DNA of 64,000 bases from Doris montereyensis (taxonomy: Eukaryota > Mollusca > Gastropoda > Nudibranchia > Dorididae): assembly GCA_037039925.1 (NCBI GenBank), contig JAXRKP010000484.1:12501-76500 (forward strand), written 5' to 3'. The position numbers and the translations under genes are program-made. The first letter of the stretch is position 1. Every line of letters begins with the position of its first letter. Shown here one piece after another: positions 38,480 to 48,605 of the stretch. The notes below the pieces were generated by a model. The model searched no databases. It saw only the letters and a program-made list of their open reading frames with translations, and was not told where the DNA came from.

Positions 38480-39900
38480 TTTTCCTTATATACGGAAAAA
38501 AAAGGGCTCATTATTGAAGTAATTTCGTTGGTCCAAATCATTTAAATGAGAGGTCATTTCCCGGTCTTGCAATCTTTTGTTGTAGAAAGCAGTGATGACC
38601 AGTTTTCCAGCGTCAATTTGTGAATGTGCGTGGTTGGCATTGAATGGTTGTTGAGCACAATGCCATATTGGCTGGATATGACTGCCGTCACTGAAGTAGC
38701 TCTCAGCATAATGAGCCTCCTCGGACTTTGGCAAGATCTTTTGCCACTTCAAATCATGAATGGGATTAGTCGTGGGCAAGAGAACAGGCAGAGGTTTCTT
38801 TGGCCGAACGGTCCTTCCAAAGTCAGCTTGACTAGGTGTTTATTCCTTATAGAACCATGACTGTTTAATGTCATAGATTTTATCAGGATCATCTGTAAGC
38901 CACTTGTCTTTATCAGTATACATAAAACTCTCGGCCGCCCTCACCGCCTCCGCCTTGACCGTCCTCGGACTAATGAACAGAAAAGTCTGCGTGCGTTATT
39001 TCCGCCCCATCTGTAGGAAAACAGGTGGATGTTCTTCTGTCATGGTAACCGCGCTGTCGCTGCTTGGACCGGCTTCACCGCCCGAGTCCGGGAGACTGTT
39101 TTGATGAACTGGCCATCTCGACTTCTTGTGTCTCTGGCATCACGGTTTCACCAGGCAAATCCTCGATTGTCCACAATAACTCCTCTCCGGCCTGTATGTC
39201 CTCTGCACCGGCGATTTCGTCTCTCAAGTAATCTAGGAAATCGCCATCACTATCACGATCCCGATTACCGCCTCAGGCGGTAAATTAAAGAGCGGTCTTG
39301 TGGACTTCTTACCGCCTCCTTTTCCTTTTTTTTGCCGGCACTGGGCGGATAACTAATACCTCCCAATGACCTCCTGAGGTGTCTATAGTCTCTATTTGCT
39401 TGTTCAGGCGTAAATCCGGCCGCTATTAAATCCTTAATATAATTTCCTTTATATATTCCAAAGGCCTCGTTATTATGTTCGCTTTTCTATTCAATCCACC
39501 TCGTGCCTCAGGCACTTTCCATTTCAATCACTCCTTTAAAAGGCTCTTTACTCCTTTCTGGAATTCTTTCTTCCCTGGTAACTTATCAGTCTTAAAGTTC
39601 TCTTTCACTTTACTCGCAGTCGCTCCGGCTCCGGCTTTAATAGTTTTTTTTCCTACTACTCTTACACCTTCGCCGATTATAGATGCCTGTTCGGCACTGC
39701 TGCTAACACCCAAGAGATTCTGCTCCCTTTGATACTGCTTGTACTGTCCCTTCTGCTGCTGCCTCTACTGCTATTTCAATAGCTACTTCTCCCTAACGCA
39801 CCCAGTATCGGCAGACGAACGAAAAGCAGTAATGAATATGACACAAGAGCATTCTCACCTCCTAGATTACCCACGCGATCAACCTGTTTCTCATTGGTCA
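38480..39900 (-). other. Broken coding cluster of unknown origin
   Basis: Minus-strand peptides without transposase motifs: an Ala/Lys/Glu-rich helical segment (39713-39528), a stretch with AGFTPEQANRDYRHLRRSL followed by a Gly/Lys-rich run, an acidic EDIQAGEELLWTIEDLPGE segment, and a 97-codon frame (38779-38486) with HCAQQPFNANHAHSQIDAG. They are in one orientation but in different frames with stops between. Short basic and acidic modules like these occur in structural proteins of small DNA viruses and Polinton-like elements. I cannot match them securely, so the origin is left open. Confidence 0.35.
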
Positions 39901-40053
39901 CCCAATACAAAGAACGTGCCTGCTCACATGCATGGCTTACTACTCTATTTACCAAACTAAGCCGATGAAATATCGCTCCGATGTGAAAGAAACTTCTTCG
40001 TTTCTCTCATTTCAAATGATAGCTATACCCTGTTGTTGCGTCGACGGTAAATA

Positions 40054-42119
40054 TTATTGTTCCCTGTGTTTTTTCCTGAGTGACTTCTTTTTTCCGGGCC
40101 TTTTTCTTCCCACATCGCCTTTTTTGTCATCTGAACTCAAGCCTGTAAGCCATTCCCTGCGTTTCGGTCTTGTTTGCTTCAGAAGCATGAATGATGTATG
40201 GTGATGTAGAGATCCACGGGGTCTTCTTCGTCGGCTTGCATCCAGGTGTCCTAAGTTTCTCTCTGAAACTAAGTTGGAAAGTGAAGCAGCAGAGGAGTAA
40301 TGTAATAATTTTACTGAGTCTGCATACTTCCCTTCCTCCAAAAAATCTGTAAGTCGGGCTTTAATTCTATTGGACAGGGCAGTGCTGATGGCAACAATCG
40401 CCTTCTCCATTCCTTCCTTCGTACTAAAATCTGTAAGTCGGGCTTTAATTGTATTGGACAGGACAGTGCTGACAGCAACAATCACCTTCTCCATTCCTTC
40501 CTTCGTACTAAAATCTGTAAGTCGGGCAAAATCAAAAGAGTAATGACTCTGTCCATTAAAAGAGCATGGCATGTTTGGCTTCAGAACAGAATCAGGAGGA
40601 AGAGAACGTCGAACATCCTCGATGATACTGTTATATAACGAGCGTTCAGATGCTGCTTGCTCTAAATGAGCCATCATCTCCAGAGCTGCGGCAGATTTAT
40701 GGTAGTCAGGCTTATTGACGCATCGCTGTAACTGTATCGATCACTGTTGACAATACCAGGACAAGTCTGTGGCTGGCTTCTGATTTCTTACGAAGGGAAG
40801 AAGTGTTTGCCAGATACGACGGAAACTCCTGTATGAAACATGTCGCTGTTCTGTCCCTTGTATTGCTATAACATCTATCATTTGAAATTTCCGTTGGAAG
40901 CAGTTTACAGTCAGACTTCCATGCATATTGGGCACGGCCAGGAAGAATGTGTTTCTGCAAAGTTAACAATAAAATTAAATATGAACTCTGTTTCCTTGAA
41001 AGCAAGAGCATTGTGAGGGAGACATTTTGTACGTCCATGAATTCTCTCCTCTACTCCGTTGTTCTTATATTGTTTAATAAGTTCTTCAATTTTGTTTCGC
41101 CTATTGCATGAAGATGCATAAAAAATGGCCGATACACTTCATGACCATAGTGGGAATAGACCATACGATGGTGTTCCCTTGTCGACTGCTTTTGTTTAGA
41201 CCTCTGTGTCAGGGGATCCAGGTGAATACCTGCCTCGATCTTGGCGAGAATTGTGAGGTCTAATTGATCCCGAGAAAGGCCAAGGTATTGGAGACGACAG
41301 GATTCTATTTCTTCATCCTGAAAAAAGGTGTGACACGGCATGCCATTATTCTTTTTGCAGGCACATGGTTGATGCTTTGCAGGTAATTGCTGATGGGTCC
41401 TTTCTGTAATTCTAGTCCTAGGGACAGGCAGAGGCCTCAGATCTTCTATCACATCTGGCTGAATCTCCTCGGGTTCATCTGCAAGTACAATGAGAATGCA
41501 ATAAGCCATCGGTAACCAAACAGGAAACATTTGAATTGTAAAATTGTTTTAATTTTAAGTTTTAGAAATTCAAAAAAGTAATAATGATAATTTTAACAAA
41601 AAATTTAATAATAGTAGTAATAATAATAATAATAATAATAATAGGCTAATAATAATAATAGGACAATAATAATATTAGATCCAGATGTGGAATCTACATC
41701 TATATCTAGAACTTATTTTATCAACATTCGTTACTTTAGGTTGAGGAGGGCAGAGAGAATGAAGAAGATAATGATAGAGGCAATAATAACTATGTTTTAG
41801 AACTTATTATAAGTCAAACGTCGAGTAAAACAAGTCTGAACTTACCAATGCATTGCTGAATAAGTGACTCAAAATCAGATTCATTTCTGCTTTTAGTTGC
41901 TACGGACGCAGTTGCCTGATCGTCTGGTCCATCGTCTGATTCAGTGTCATCACTATTGCTATCATTTTCATCAGTTGTATTATCTGTAGCAAAATAATCT
42001 GCGATGATATCTCTCAGAGCATTTTCACCATCTGTATCTTGCAGGCCGAAGTTTCTGGCTTCATTAAGACGATACATCTCAGTCTCCTTTTGTTTTTCTT
42101 GATCCATTCCAGCAGACAA
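40054..42119 (-). pseudogene. DUF7869-type transposon-like gene, N-terminal part
   Basis: Exon 1 (42119-41846) is acidic and Ser/Asp-rich and ends with QQCIG at the donor G|GTAAGT. Exon 2 begins at the acceptor TTGCAG|ATGAACCC (about 41478) with DEPEEIQPDV. It has a Cys-rich CACKKNNGMPC, DQLDLTILAKIEAG, LHAIGETKLKNLL, the linker KCLPHNALAF, FLPGR, a frameshift near 40890, then FRRIWQTLLPFVRNQKPATD and LSWYCQQ, and SHYSFDFA at about 40530. This order fits a family of metazoan proteins often labelled DUF7869 and suspected to be transposases. An 84-bp in-frame tandem repeat replaces what should follow SFDFA. The C-terminal DDE-like part is absent here, but related pieces lie at 47025-47320 and 55970-56400. 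The family name is from memory. Confidence 0.6.
40340..40530. repeat. 84-bp in-frame tandem repeat
   Basis: Two full copies and a third partial copy of a unit starting AAAATCTGTAAGTCGGGC and ending CATTCCTTCCTTCGTACT. The period of 84 bp (28 codons) keeps the minus frame open and repeats an ARLTDFSTKEGMEK peptide inside the DUF7869-type ORF. Confidence 0.9.
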
Positions 42120-43040
42120 AACCGGAAGAAGTAGATCACTGCTATATTTTAATTGATTTCGTTACAAAACAACCAAACAAAGTGTCAATTATGATTGATT
42201 TTATACACTTTAATATGTATTGAACAATTGAGATCCAATGACAGGTATAAATTTAGAGATTTGAACAAGTATGAGGAATTTCAAGAACACTTGACCCACT
42301 TTCGTCAAAAGGTAAATAAAGATGCGCAAGTAGTCGGGTCGCTAACATGTCATACATATCTATGCGCACTATAGCGTTCGTTGTAGGGAGATAAAAACGA
42401 AAATTTTGGTATATCATGAGTAATGGTTTGTATATGGAAAACGAAAGTGAAACGACCACGATTGTCAGCATAAAATGTCATAAATTTGACTCGAATTTTC
42501 AAGAAATTTAAAGTACGTAACATGAAGCAACAGTTTTAAAAATCAAAATTAGAATACAAAAACACAATTCATCAATATCCTTTTAAAAAATGATAGAATA
42601 ATAGTTTCTTTTTTTTTATTACATTTTTGACTCGGAGTGATATTTTTACCTTTCTGAGCCCCTATCTCAAAACTAAGTTTCCCGACATTTGGGTCGTTTT
42701 AGTAGGCCAGCACACATGTGTTTGAGATGATTTGGTGTATTAGAAAAAAAAAAAAGACAGGTAAACTATAAATCACATAAAAATGAAACAATTTATATAT
42801 ATTTTGTTTTCACTTACTTGAGTTGTATCTCAACTAATCCTTCTTCTATGGCAATGGAAATTTTTGTACAGGTGCATAATCCGATTAGAAATGTTTTGTG
42901 AAAGTTTGAATGTTTTACTATGGTGCAAAAGAAAGCTATGCCCAAAAACCTAAATGTCCCTCTCGGCCGAATAAAATGAACAAATTGAAAGGCCGCTATC
43001 CACTCTCCTCTTCCTTTCTCCTCCATTACTGCAGATTTAG
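42120..43040. other. AT-rich spacer between transposon remnants
   Basis: No convincing gene. A weak minus frame at 42814-43053 lies just beyond the piggyBac zinc-finger end and looks like decayed 3' sequence of that element. Confidence 0.45.
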
Positions 43041-43089
43041 TCTGGTGTGCCACAGCCTAAAACAGTCTTTCTTGCACAGATGTGGTCTG

Positions 43090-43155
43090 CCTGTACACAC
43101 CGAGCACACATTTGTTGTTCTTCCTGTACACACCGAGCACACATTTGTTGTTCTT
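43090..43155. repeat. 33-bp tandem duplication in the piggyBac zinc finger
   Basis: CCTGTACACACCGAGCACAC plus 13 bases occurs twice in a row (43090-43122, 43123-43155). It adds eleven codons in frame and doubles a CxxC knuckle. Confidence 0.85.
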
Positions 43156-44510
43156 TTCCTCTTTCCAGGTCTGTTACAAACTCTGGCAGTTGCGGTCTTT
43201 TTTCGGCTGACTCAATGAAATGGGAGCAATCCTTTCCGCACAGTTGACTGAAGGTGGTCGGCTGGGAATTATCATACCAGCAGCTGCTGCATCAGTCAGT
43301 TGGATAATCAGGTTGTCCTTGAACTGACTGAGTGAAAGTCGATTTTAGCTTTCATCTCGTGGTCGTGTCAGATCGAAAAGAATGCTAGCATTGATGTGGG
43401 CCAGTTCAAGGAGCCAGAAGAAAATTTTCTTCCACCACTTGTAAGACTTGCGCTTATGTGCACCGTAGTAGGTGACTTGTTGGTCAGCACGATCACACCC
43501 ATTCATAGTCTGGTTGTACTGTTGAACCGGTGTGGGCTTGTCGAAAATGTGGCCTCTTTTTCGTCTCACTGGTGTCGTAGCGACCTCACCACATGACGTG
43601 ACAAGCGAACAAAAATGATTTTTTGCCTTTTTGTCACGAGAAGCCACAACGAGATACTTACATGCTTCATCACTGTACCAGGTCATTTTGTTTTGCTCCA
43701 GCTTGAGGGTTTTCAATTGCTTAGGCAAGTATTTTCGTCGCACATCGATGGTTCCAGTGTAGTGGTGCCGGTTGTGTGACAGAAATTCCAGCAGAGGCAC
43801 CGACGTATAAAAACGATCACCGAAAACATGATGGCCCTTGTCCAGTGGTGACAGTAGCTTTGCAAAAACTTTGACAGCTTGGGCAGATGTTGGGTCAATG
43901 TCTGGGTGATATGATGTATTAGCACCATAATAGGTGAACACATTGTAGACATATCCAGTAGCACTGTCGCAGAGGCCGAAGGTCTTGATGTGATATTTGG
44001 ACGGCTTTGAGGCATTGAATTGCTTGTGTCGCCACCGTCCCTTATATCCGATGATCATCTCATCAATTGACATTTCTTTGTCAGGGTAGAACGCATTTTG
44101 AAATCTAACCATCAATGATTCCAGAAATGGCTCGATCTTCTTCTGCTGCAATGAATCCTTCCCACCCGCATGGAGCATCGTGTGATACAAAATTTCAAAT
44201 CGTTGCCGAGTCATCATCTGTCCATACCAGGGTGTATATTTGTGTTTTCTCTTTGTTGCCCAGTAGTCCTTTATACTCGGTCTTGGATCGAGACCCATGG
44301 CAATCAGGATGGCAAAGAATGTCAGCAAATCTGGTCGTGAAACGGGCTCCATCCGATTATAAATTGAATGCTGACGATGGGGAGTGTTTAGCATTTTCCG
44401 TTTTTTGCCATAGGCGTTGATGTTGGTGAGAAGACTGTCCAAAATATCAGGAGTTAGCAGAGAAAATAAACAATCTAACTCAGACGAATTTGCGGTGCAC
44501 AGTTCTTTGT

Positions 44511-44556
44511 NNNNNNNNNNNNNNNNNNNNNNNNNNNNNNNNNNNNNNNNNNNNNN
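44511..44556. other. Assembly gap (46 N)
   Basis: A run of 46 undetermined bases. It falls inside the N-terminal coding part of piggyBac copy A, so sequence on its two sides should not be assumed to be truly adjacent. Confidence 0.99.
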
Positions 44557-44639
44557 TCCCTCCCTCCTCATTAAATTGTCCTAAGTTCTTTGAAAAGAAT
44601 CCCACCAAGGAAGATTGCTTCCTTTTACCTATTTGACTA

Positions 44640-45725
44640 GAAGATGGCTTGGTGGTGGTGGCAGTGGAGCCAGGAATTGATGAAGGGGGCTGGGTGGTGG
44701 CAGTGGAGCTAGGGATTGATAAAGGGGGCTGTGTGGTAGTGGTGGCAGTGGAGCCAGGGATTGATGAAGGGGGCTGTGTGGTGGTGGTGGCAGTGGAGCC
44801 AGGGATTGATGAAAGGGCTGTGTGGTGTTGGTGGCAGTGGGGGAGGGGGCTGTGGTGTTGGTGGCAGTGGAGCCGAGTTGATGGAGAGGCTGTGTGGTGT
44901 TGGTGGCAGTGGAACCAGGGTTGATGAAGGGCTGGGTGGTGGAGAATGGAGCCAGGGATTGATGAAGGGGCTGTGTGGTGTTGGTGGCAGTGGAGCTAGT
45001 GATTGATGAAGGGGGCTGGGTGGTGTTGGGTGGCAGTGGAGCTAGGGATTGATGAAGGGGCTGTGTGGTGTTGGTGGCAGTGGAACTAGGGATTGAAGTG
45101 AAGGGGGCTGTGTGGTGGCAGTGGAGCTAGGGATTGATGAAGGGGCTGGCTGGTGTTGGTGGCAGTGGAGCCAGGTTGATGAAGGGGCTGGCTGGTGTTG
45201 GTGGCAGTGGAGCCAGGGATTGATGAAGGGGGCTGTGTGGTGGTGGTGGCAGTGGAGCCAGGGATTGATGAAGGGGCAGTGGGGGGCTGTGTGGTGTGGT
45301 GGCAGTGGAGCTAGGGATTGATGAAGGGGCTGTGTGGTGTTGGTGGATTATTGAAGGGGCTGGGTGTTGGCAGTGGAGCTAGAGATTGATGAAGGGGGCT
45401 GGGTGAGGTAGGTGGCAGATTGAGCTGGGTGGTGGCAGTGGAGCCAGGGATTTGATGAAGGGGCTGGGTGGTGGTGGCAGTGGAGTAGGGATTGATGAAG
45501 GGGGTTATGGTGGTGGTGGTTGATGGAGCCAGGGATTGATGAAAGGGGGCTGGGTGGTGGCAGTGGAGCCAGGGATTGATGAAGGGGTTGGGTGGTGGTG
45601 GTGGCAGTGGAGCTAGAGATTGATGAAGCAGTGGGAATTGATGAAAGGGCTGGGTGGTGGTGGTCTGGAGCCAGGGATTGAAAGCTTGGTGGTAGTGGAA
45701 AGCAGGAATTGATGAAGGCTTGTCT
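44640..45725. repeat. G-rich minisatellite, about 44-bp unit
   Basis: About twenty-five units with core GGCAGTGGAGCCAGGGATTG followed by ATGAAGGGGGCTGTGTGGT, with lengths varying from about 30 to 50. Strong strand asymmetry gives Trp/Gly frames on plus and Pro/Ser/Thr frames on minus, all spurious. It begins about 80 bases after the assembly gap. Confidence 0.95.
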
Positions 45726-47020
45726 CAAACATTTAAAACAGGAAGAGGTAGCCAAGTGTGGAAGATTTGTCTCTGAGACTTTTTAGTGGTAGAGGCAAAC
45801 AGAATTCTCAACAGACAAGGCGATCTTTCATCTGAATTGTACTGTCATCCAAGTTGAGCTTGTGTAAAGAGCGGGCAGTACATTCGAAATTGTCTCAGGA
45901 CAGATAATACAATTATAGAATGTCTTTGCCAGGGTGAAGAGCTCAATGGACTGGAGTGGCCAAGGGGCTTGTTAGACTGAAACTTTAGGAGTGAATCCTT
46001 GAAATTTCTGCAGAATACCCCTAAACAATTGGACAGCAAAGAAGACTTTGGTTTTGTTATCAAACACATTTATGATTTATGATCGTTCCTTTCTACACAT
46101 TCGCATCACATCACATCATCATCATCGAAAGCGTGTGAAAGCTGCGAGTTCCCAGGGACATGGCAGCCGAAACTGAAGCTTTCATTGAATGCTTTGGTAA
46201 GACCCATTACTACTCTCCGTTTTCAGGCACAGGGACGTCCGGCTGGGCATCGCAACCGAGAGGGACGGCAGCTATCACCAGTTCTGCTAAGATTCGGTTT
46301 GCACGGTGGTCTAACGCCACCACATAAACCTAGTGTTGAGCTTTTCGTTTAGCTATAGCCCAGACGGATATGACGATCCAGTCCAGGCCAAGCCAACGGA
46401 AATGCCTCTTCTTCCGCACTCTGGGCTGCTTTTTCCAGCCTTCCGTCCCCAGGCCTGTTACCTGGGTCTTGGAGGACTGAGACCATTGTTTTTGCACCCA
46501 ACGCCACAGGGGTGTTCGTCCTGTTGACATCGGTCGTTTGGGTGCGGTCTGTCCATCGGGCTCCCGGGCACTTGGCAAGAGACGTGGTTTATTGCCTGAC
46601 TGGAGGGCGTGCTCTTGGCTCCCCCTACAAAGAGTCTCTCGCAGCTGTGATGTGTGCTTTGGTGAGACCTCGGCACATATCCGTGCGATTTTGGGCGCCT
46701 TTGTTGTGATAGTTTTGTTGGACTCGCAATATGAGTCCTGCTTCCTCCACCACGTCAAGGTAGGTATCGCGGAAGGGTACCTTCCGTCGACATTCGCATC
46801 AGTTTTTGCTGTTTCTGTTGGTTGCTTAGAATGTTATTGATGACAACCCTATCAGACTCGGACACTCAAACTTCTTTCAAAATCTCCCCCCTGGATGAAC
46901 AACTTCTGCTTTTTTTCTTTGCTGGACAGAAAAGTACTATAATACAGCCCAAGGCTGTCCCAAAATCTATCCAAACGATCAACTACTGTTTTCATCTGTA
47001 GGAATCGTGTTCGGATCGGC
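45726..47020. other. No recognised gene; uncharacterised minus frame 46758-46330
   Basis: A 142-codon minus frame that is basic and Trp-rich (RWLGLDWIVISVWAIAK) covers 46758-46330. The overlapping plus frames are also open. Base composition here is less AT-rich than its surroundings. I recognise no domain. It may be an untranslated or decayed part of a retroelement. Confidence 0.35.
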
Positions 47021-47024
47021 CTGA

Positions 47025-47320
47025 TTAAGGACAATTTTTCCATATAGAATGCTGGATTTCAAAAAATAAACTCCTTACTTTCGGACTGTCTTCAATAATA
47101 AGTAAAATATATCTGAGGAGTGCTGACGGAAAAGAAATCCTTGTCCACCTCACCCAGCAGCTTTTGTCATGCACAGCCATCGCTATACAAGTGAATTTCT
47201 CAGCTCCATCATCATCATCATCATAGATCTGAAGAACCCTGTAGACAGCCGTTGAAATTTCGGATGATTCCGCTTGCCAAGTGAAACACTGACAATCTTT
47301 GCTTACCATGTGTCATAAAA
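47025..47320 (-). pseudogene. DUF7869-type core fragment (unit 1)
   Basis: CFTWQAESSEISTAVYRVLQ then IYDDDDDGAEK, followed by a decayed end. It is the same phrase as the better copy at 56262-56400, which goes on to YSNGCAGQNKNSIMLAMMLY. It lies within the segmental duplication. Confidence 0.6.
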
Positions 47321-47322
47321 TG

Positions 47323-47760
47323 TTAGGTTGTAGTTGGATAACCTCCTTTTATAAAATAAAGCACTTTCAAGGGACTGATAGGCTCTATCTTTGATTTTGA
47401 TGCAGCCAACGGTTCACAGCAGTGGAGCATTGTGGAGTGAATGGGCATCAAGCGGTTACGTCCAAACATTTCATGGTACCATGGTGTTTTCCTGTGCTTT
47501 TTCTCACTCCAATAATCCCGGTACTTGGGCCTCTTGTCCATTCCAATAGCCAACAGGACCGCCAAATACTGCAGAATTTCCGAGATGGTAATATTTTTCC
47601 ACGAGCCGTAGACAGAGCGCTTCCTTGCAGGCGTGTTGACGGTAACTTTTATTTGAGCAAAGTGGTTGATGGATTCAACAGGCTCCTCTGTAATACCTTG
47701 AGTCAGTAAGGCACTATAGCAATCCAACAGTGTAGATGCCGATGACAAATCCACCTGAAC
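47323..47760 (-). pseudogene. piggyBac N-terminal domain fragment (unit 1)
   Basis: A 143-codon frame with ITISEILQYLAVLLAIGMDK, RDYWSEKKHRKTPWYHEMFG, HSTMLHCCEPLAASKSKIEP. This is the entry of DDE_Tnp_1_7 upstream of the first catalytic Asp. It is cut off after KIEP and joined to DUF7869-type sequence, so it is a truncated piece. It differs clearly from copy A, so a different family is involved. Confidence 0.75.
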
Positions 47761-47994
47761 TCTAACATACTATTTGCATCATCTGAAGCTATAGTAGAAA
47801 ACCCCATACTAATTGCTTTCCCACTTTTCAAAATGAAATGTCTCTCCATATAGTGTTTCTTTTGTCTGGATGTACCATCTGATGTAAAAGTAAAATCTTC
47901 AGTTTTTTAAATTTCTCCACTATTTGGTGTTTAGCAAATGATTGCCTTCACTATTTGGTGTTTAGCAATTCTTCAAAAGGAAAAAGATTGCCTG

Positions 47995-48310
47995 AACAAA
48001 TCGATTTGAACAACTTTTGAACAATTAGATGGCTGAACAAAGGCAATTCTTCAAAGGAAAAAGAACAGAACAAATGTCTAGCTACGATTTGAACAACTTT
48101 TGAACAATTAGATGGCTGAACAAATGTCTAGCTACGATTTGAACAACTTTTGAACAATTAGATGGCTGAACAAATGTCTAGCTACGATTTGAACAACTTT
48201 TGAACAAGTAGATGGCTGAACAAATGTCTAGCTACGATTTGAACAACTTTTGAACAATTAGATGGCTGAACAAATGTCTAGCTACTTTTGAATGTATTTG
48301 AACAACTTTG
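47995..48310. repeat. 50-bp minisatellite
   Basis: About five copies of a unit with AACAAATGTCTAGCTACGAT followed by TTGAACAACTTTTGAACAAT. Copies between 48060 and 48290 are nearly identical. Only decayed traces occur at the matching place in unit 2 (57110-57250). Confidence 0.9.
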
Positions 48311-48605
48311 AACAATTAGTGTGGATACATTGGTTTCCCTTGAGTTTGGAAAGCCATTATGAATGTATGCCACACAGACAGAGTTTTTAAATTTGTTATA
48401 ACGATGGTCTCTTAATTCAATCTTATCTTCATTATCATCTAAACTATTTATTAAATTTAAAGTAAGAGATAAAGATTCAGATATATCTTTCAGAGAAGGC
48501 ATCTTTTCTAAGTCTTAGATAAATTCTTCTGCAAAGAAACCCGGTCCTTCTTCAACTTATTTAATTCTTCTATCAAGTTACACTTCTGTGTTTTTAAATC
48601 GTTAA

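Larger units (their letters stand above)
43042..44571 (-). pseudogene. piggyBac transposase, best preserved copy (A)
   Basis: An open frame of about 408 codons (44571-43345) spans the DDE_Tnp_1_7 domain. Asp170 lies in SIDEMIIGYKGR, Asp252 in HHVFGDRFYTS, and Asp360 in MNGCDRADQ, followed by KWWKKIFFWLLELAHINASI. All three catalytic aspartates are present. The N-terminus runs into the N gap at 44511-44556. The frame meets TAA at 43345-43347, then stays readable (LSLSQFKDNLI and onward) to about 43190. In another frame, CSVCTG and GRPHLCKKDCFRLWHT form the Cys-rich C-terminal finger. The CSVC knuckle is doubled by a 33-bp repeat. It is probably inactive because of the nonsense codon and frame change, although either could be a base error. 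Annotators would call it piggyBac transposable element-derived protein 4-like. Confidence 0.88.

Noticed and set aside
44649..45755. Trp/Gly-rich and Pro/Ser-rich frames
   Set aside because: Translations of the G-rich minisatellite on both strands.
46330..46758. 142-codon minus frame as a host gene
   Set aside because: Open frames overlap on both strands and no conserved motif is seen; noted only as an uncharacterised frame.
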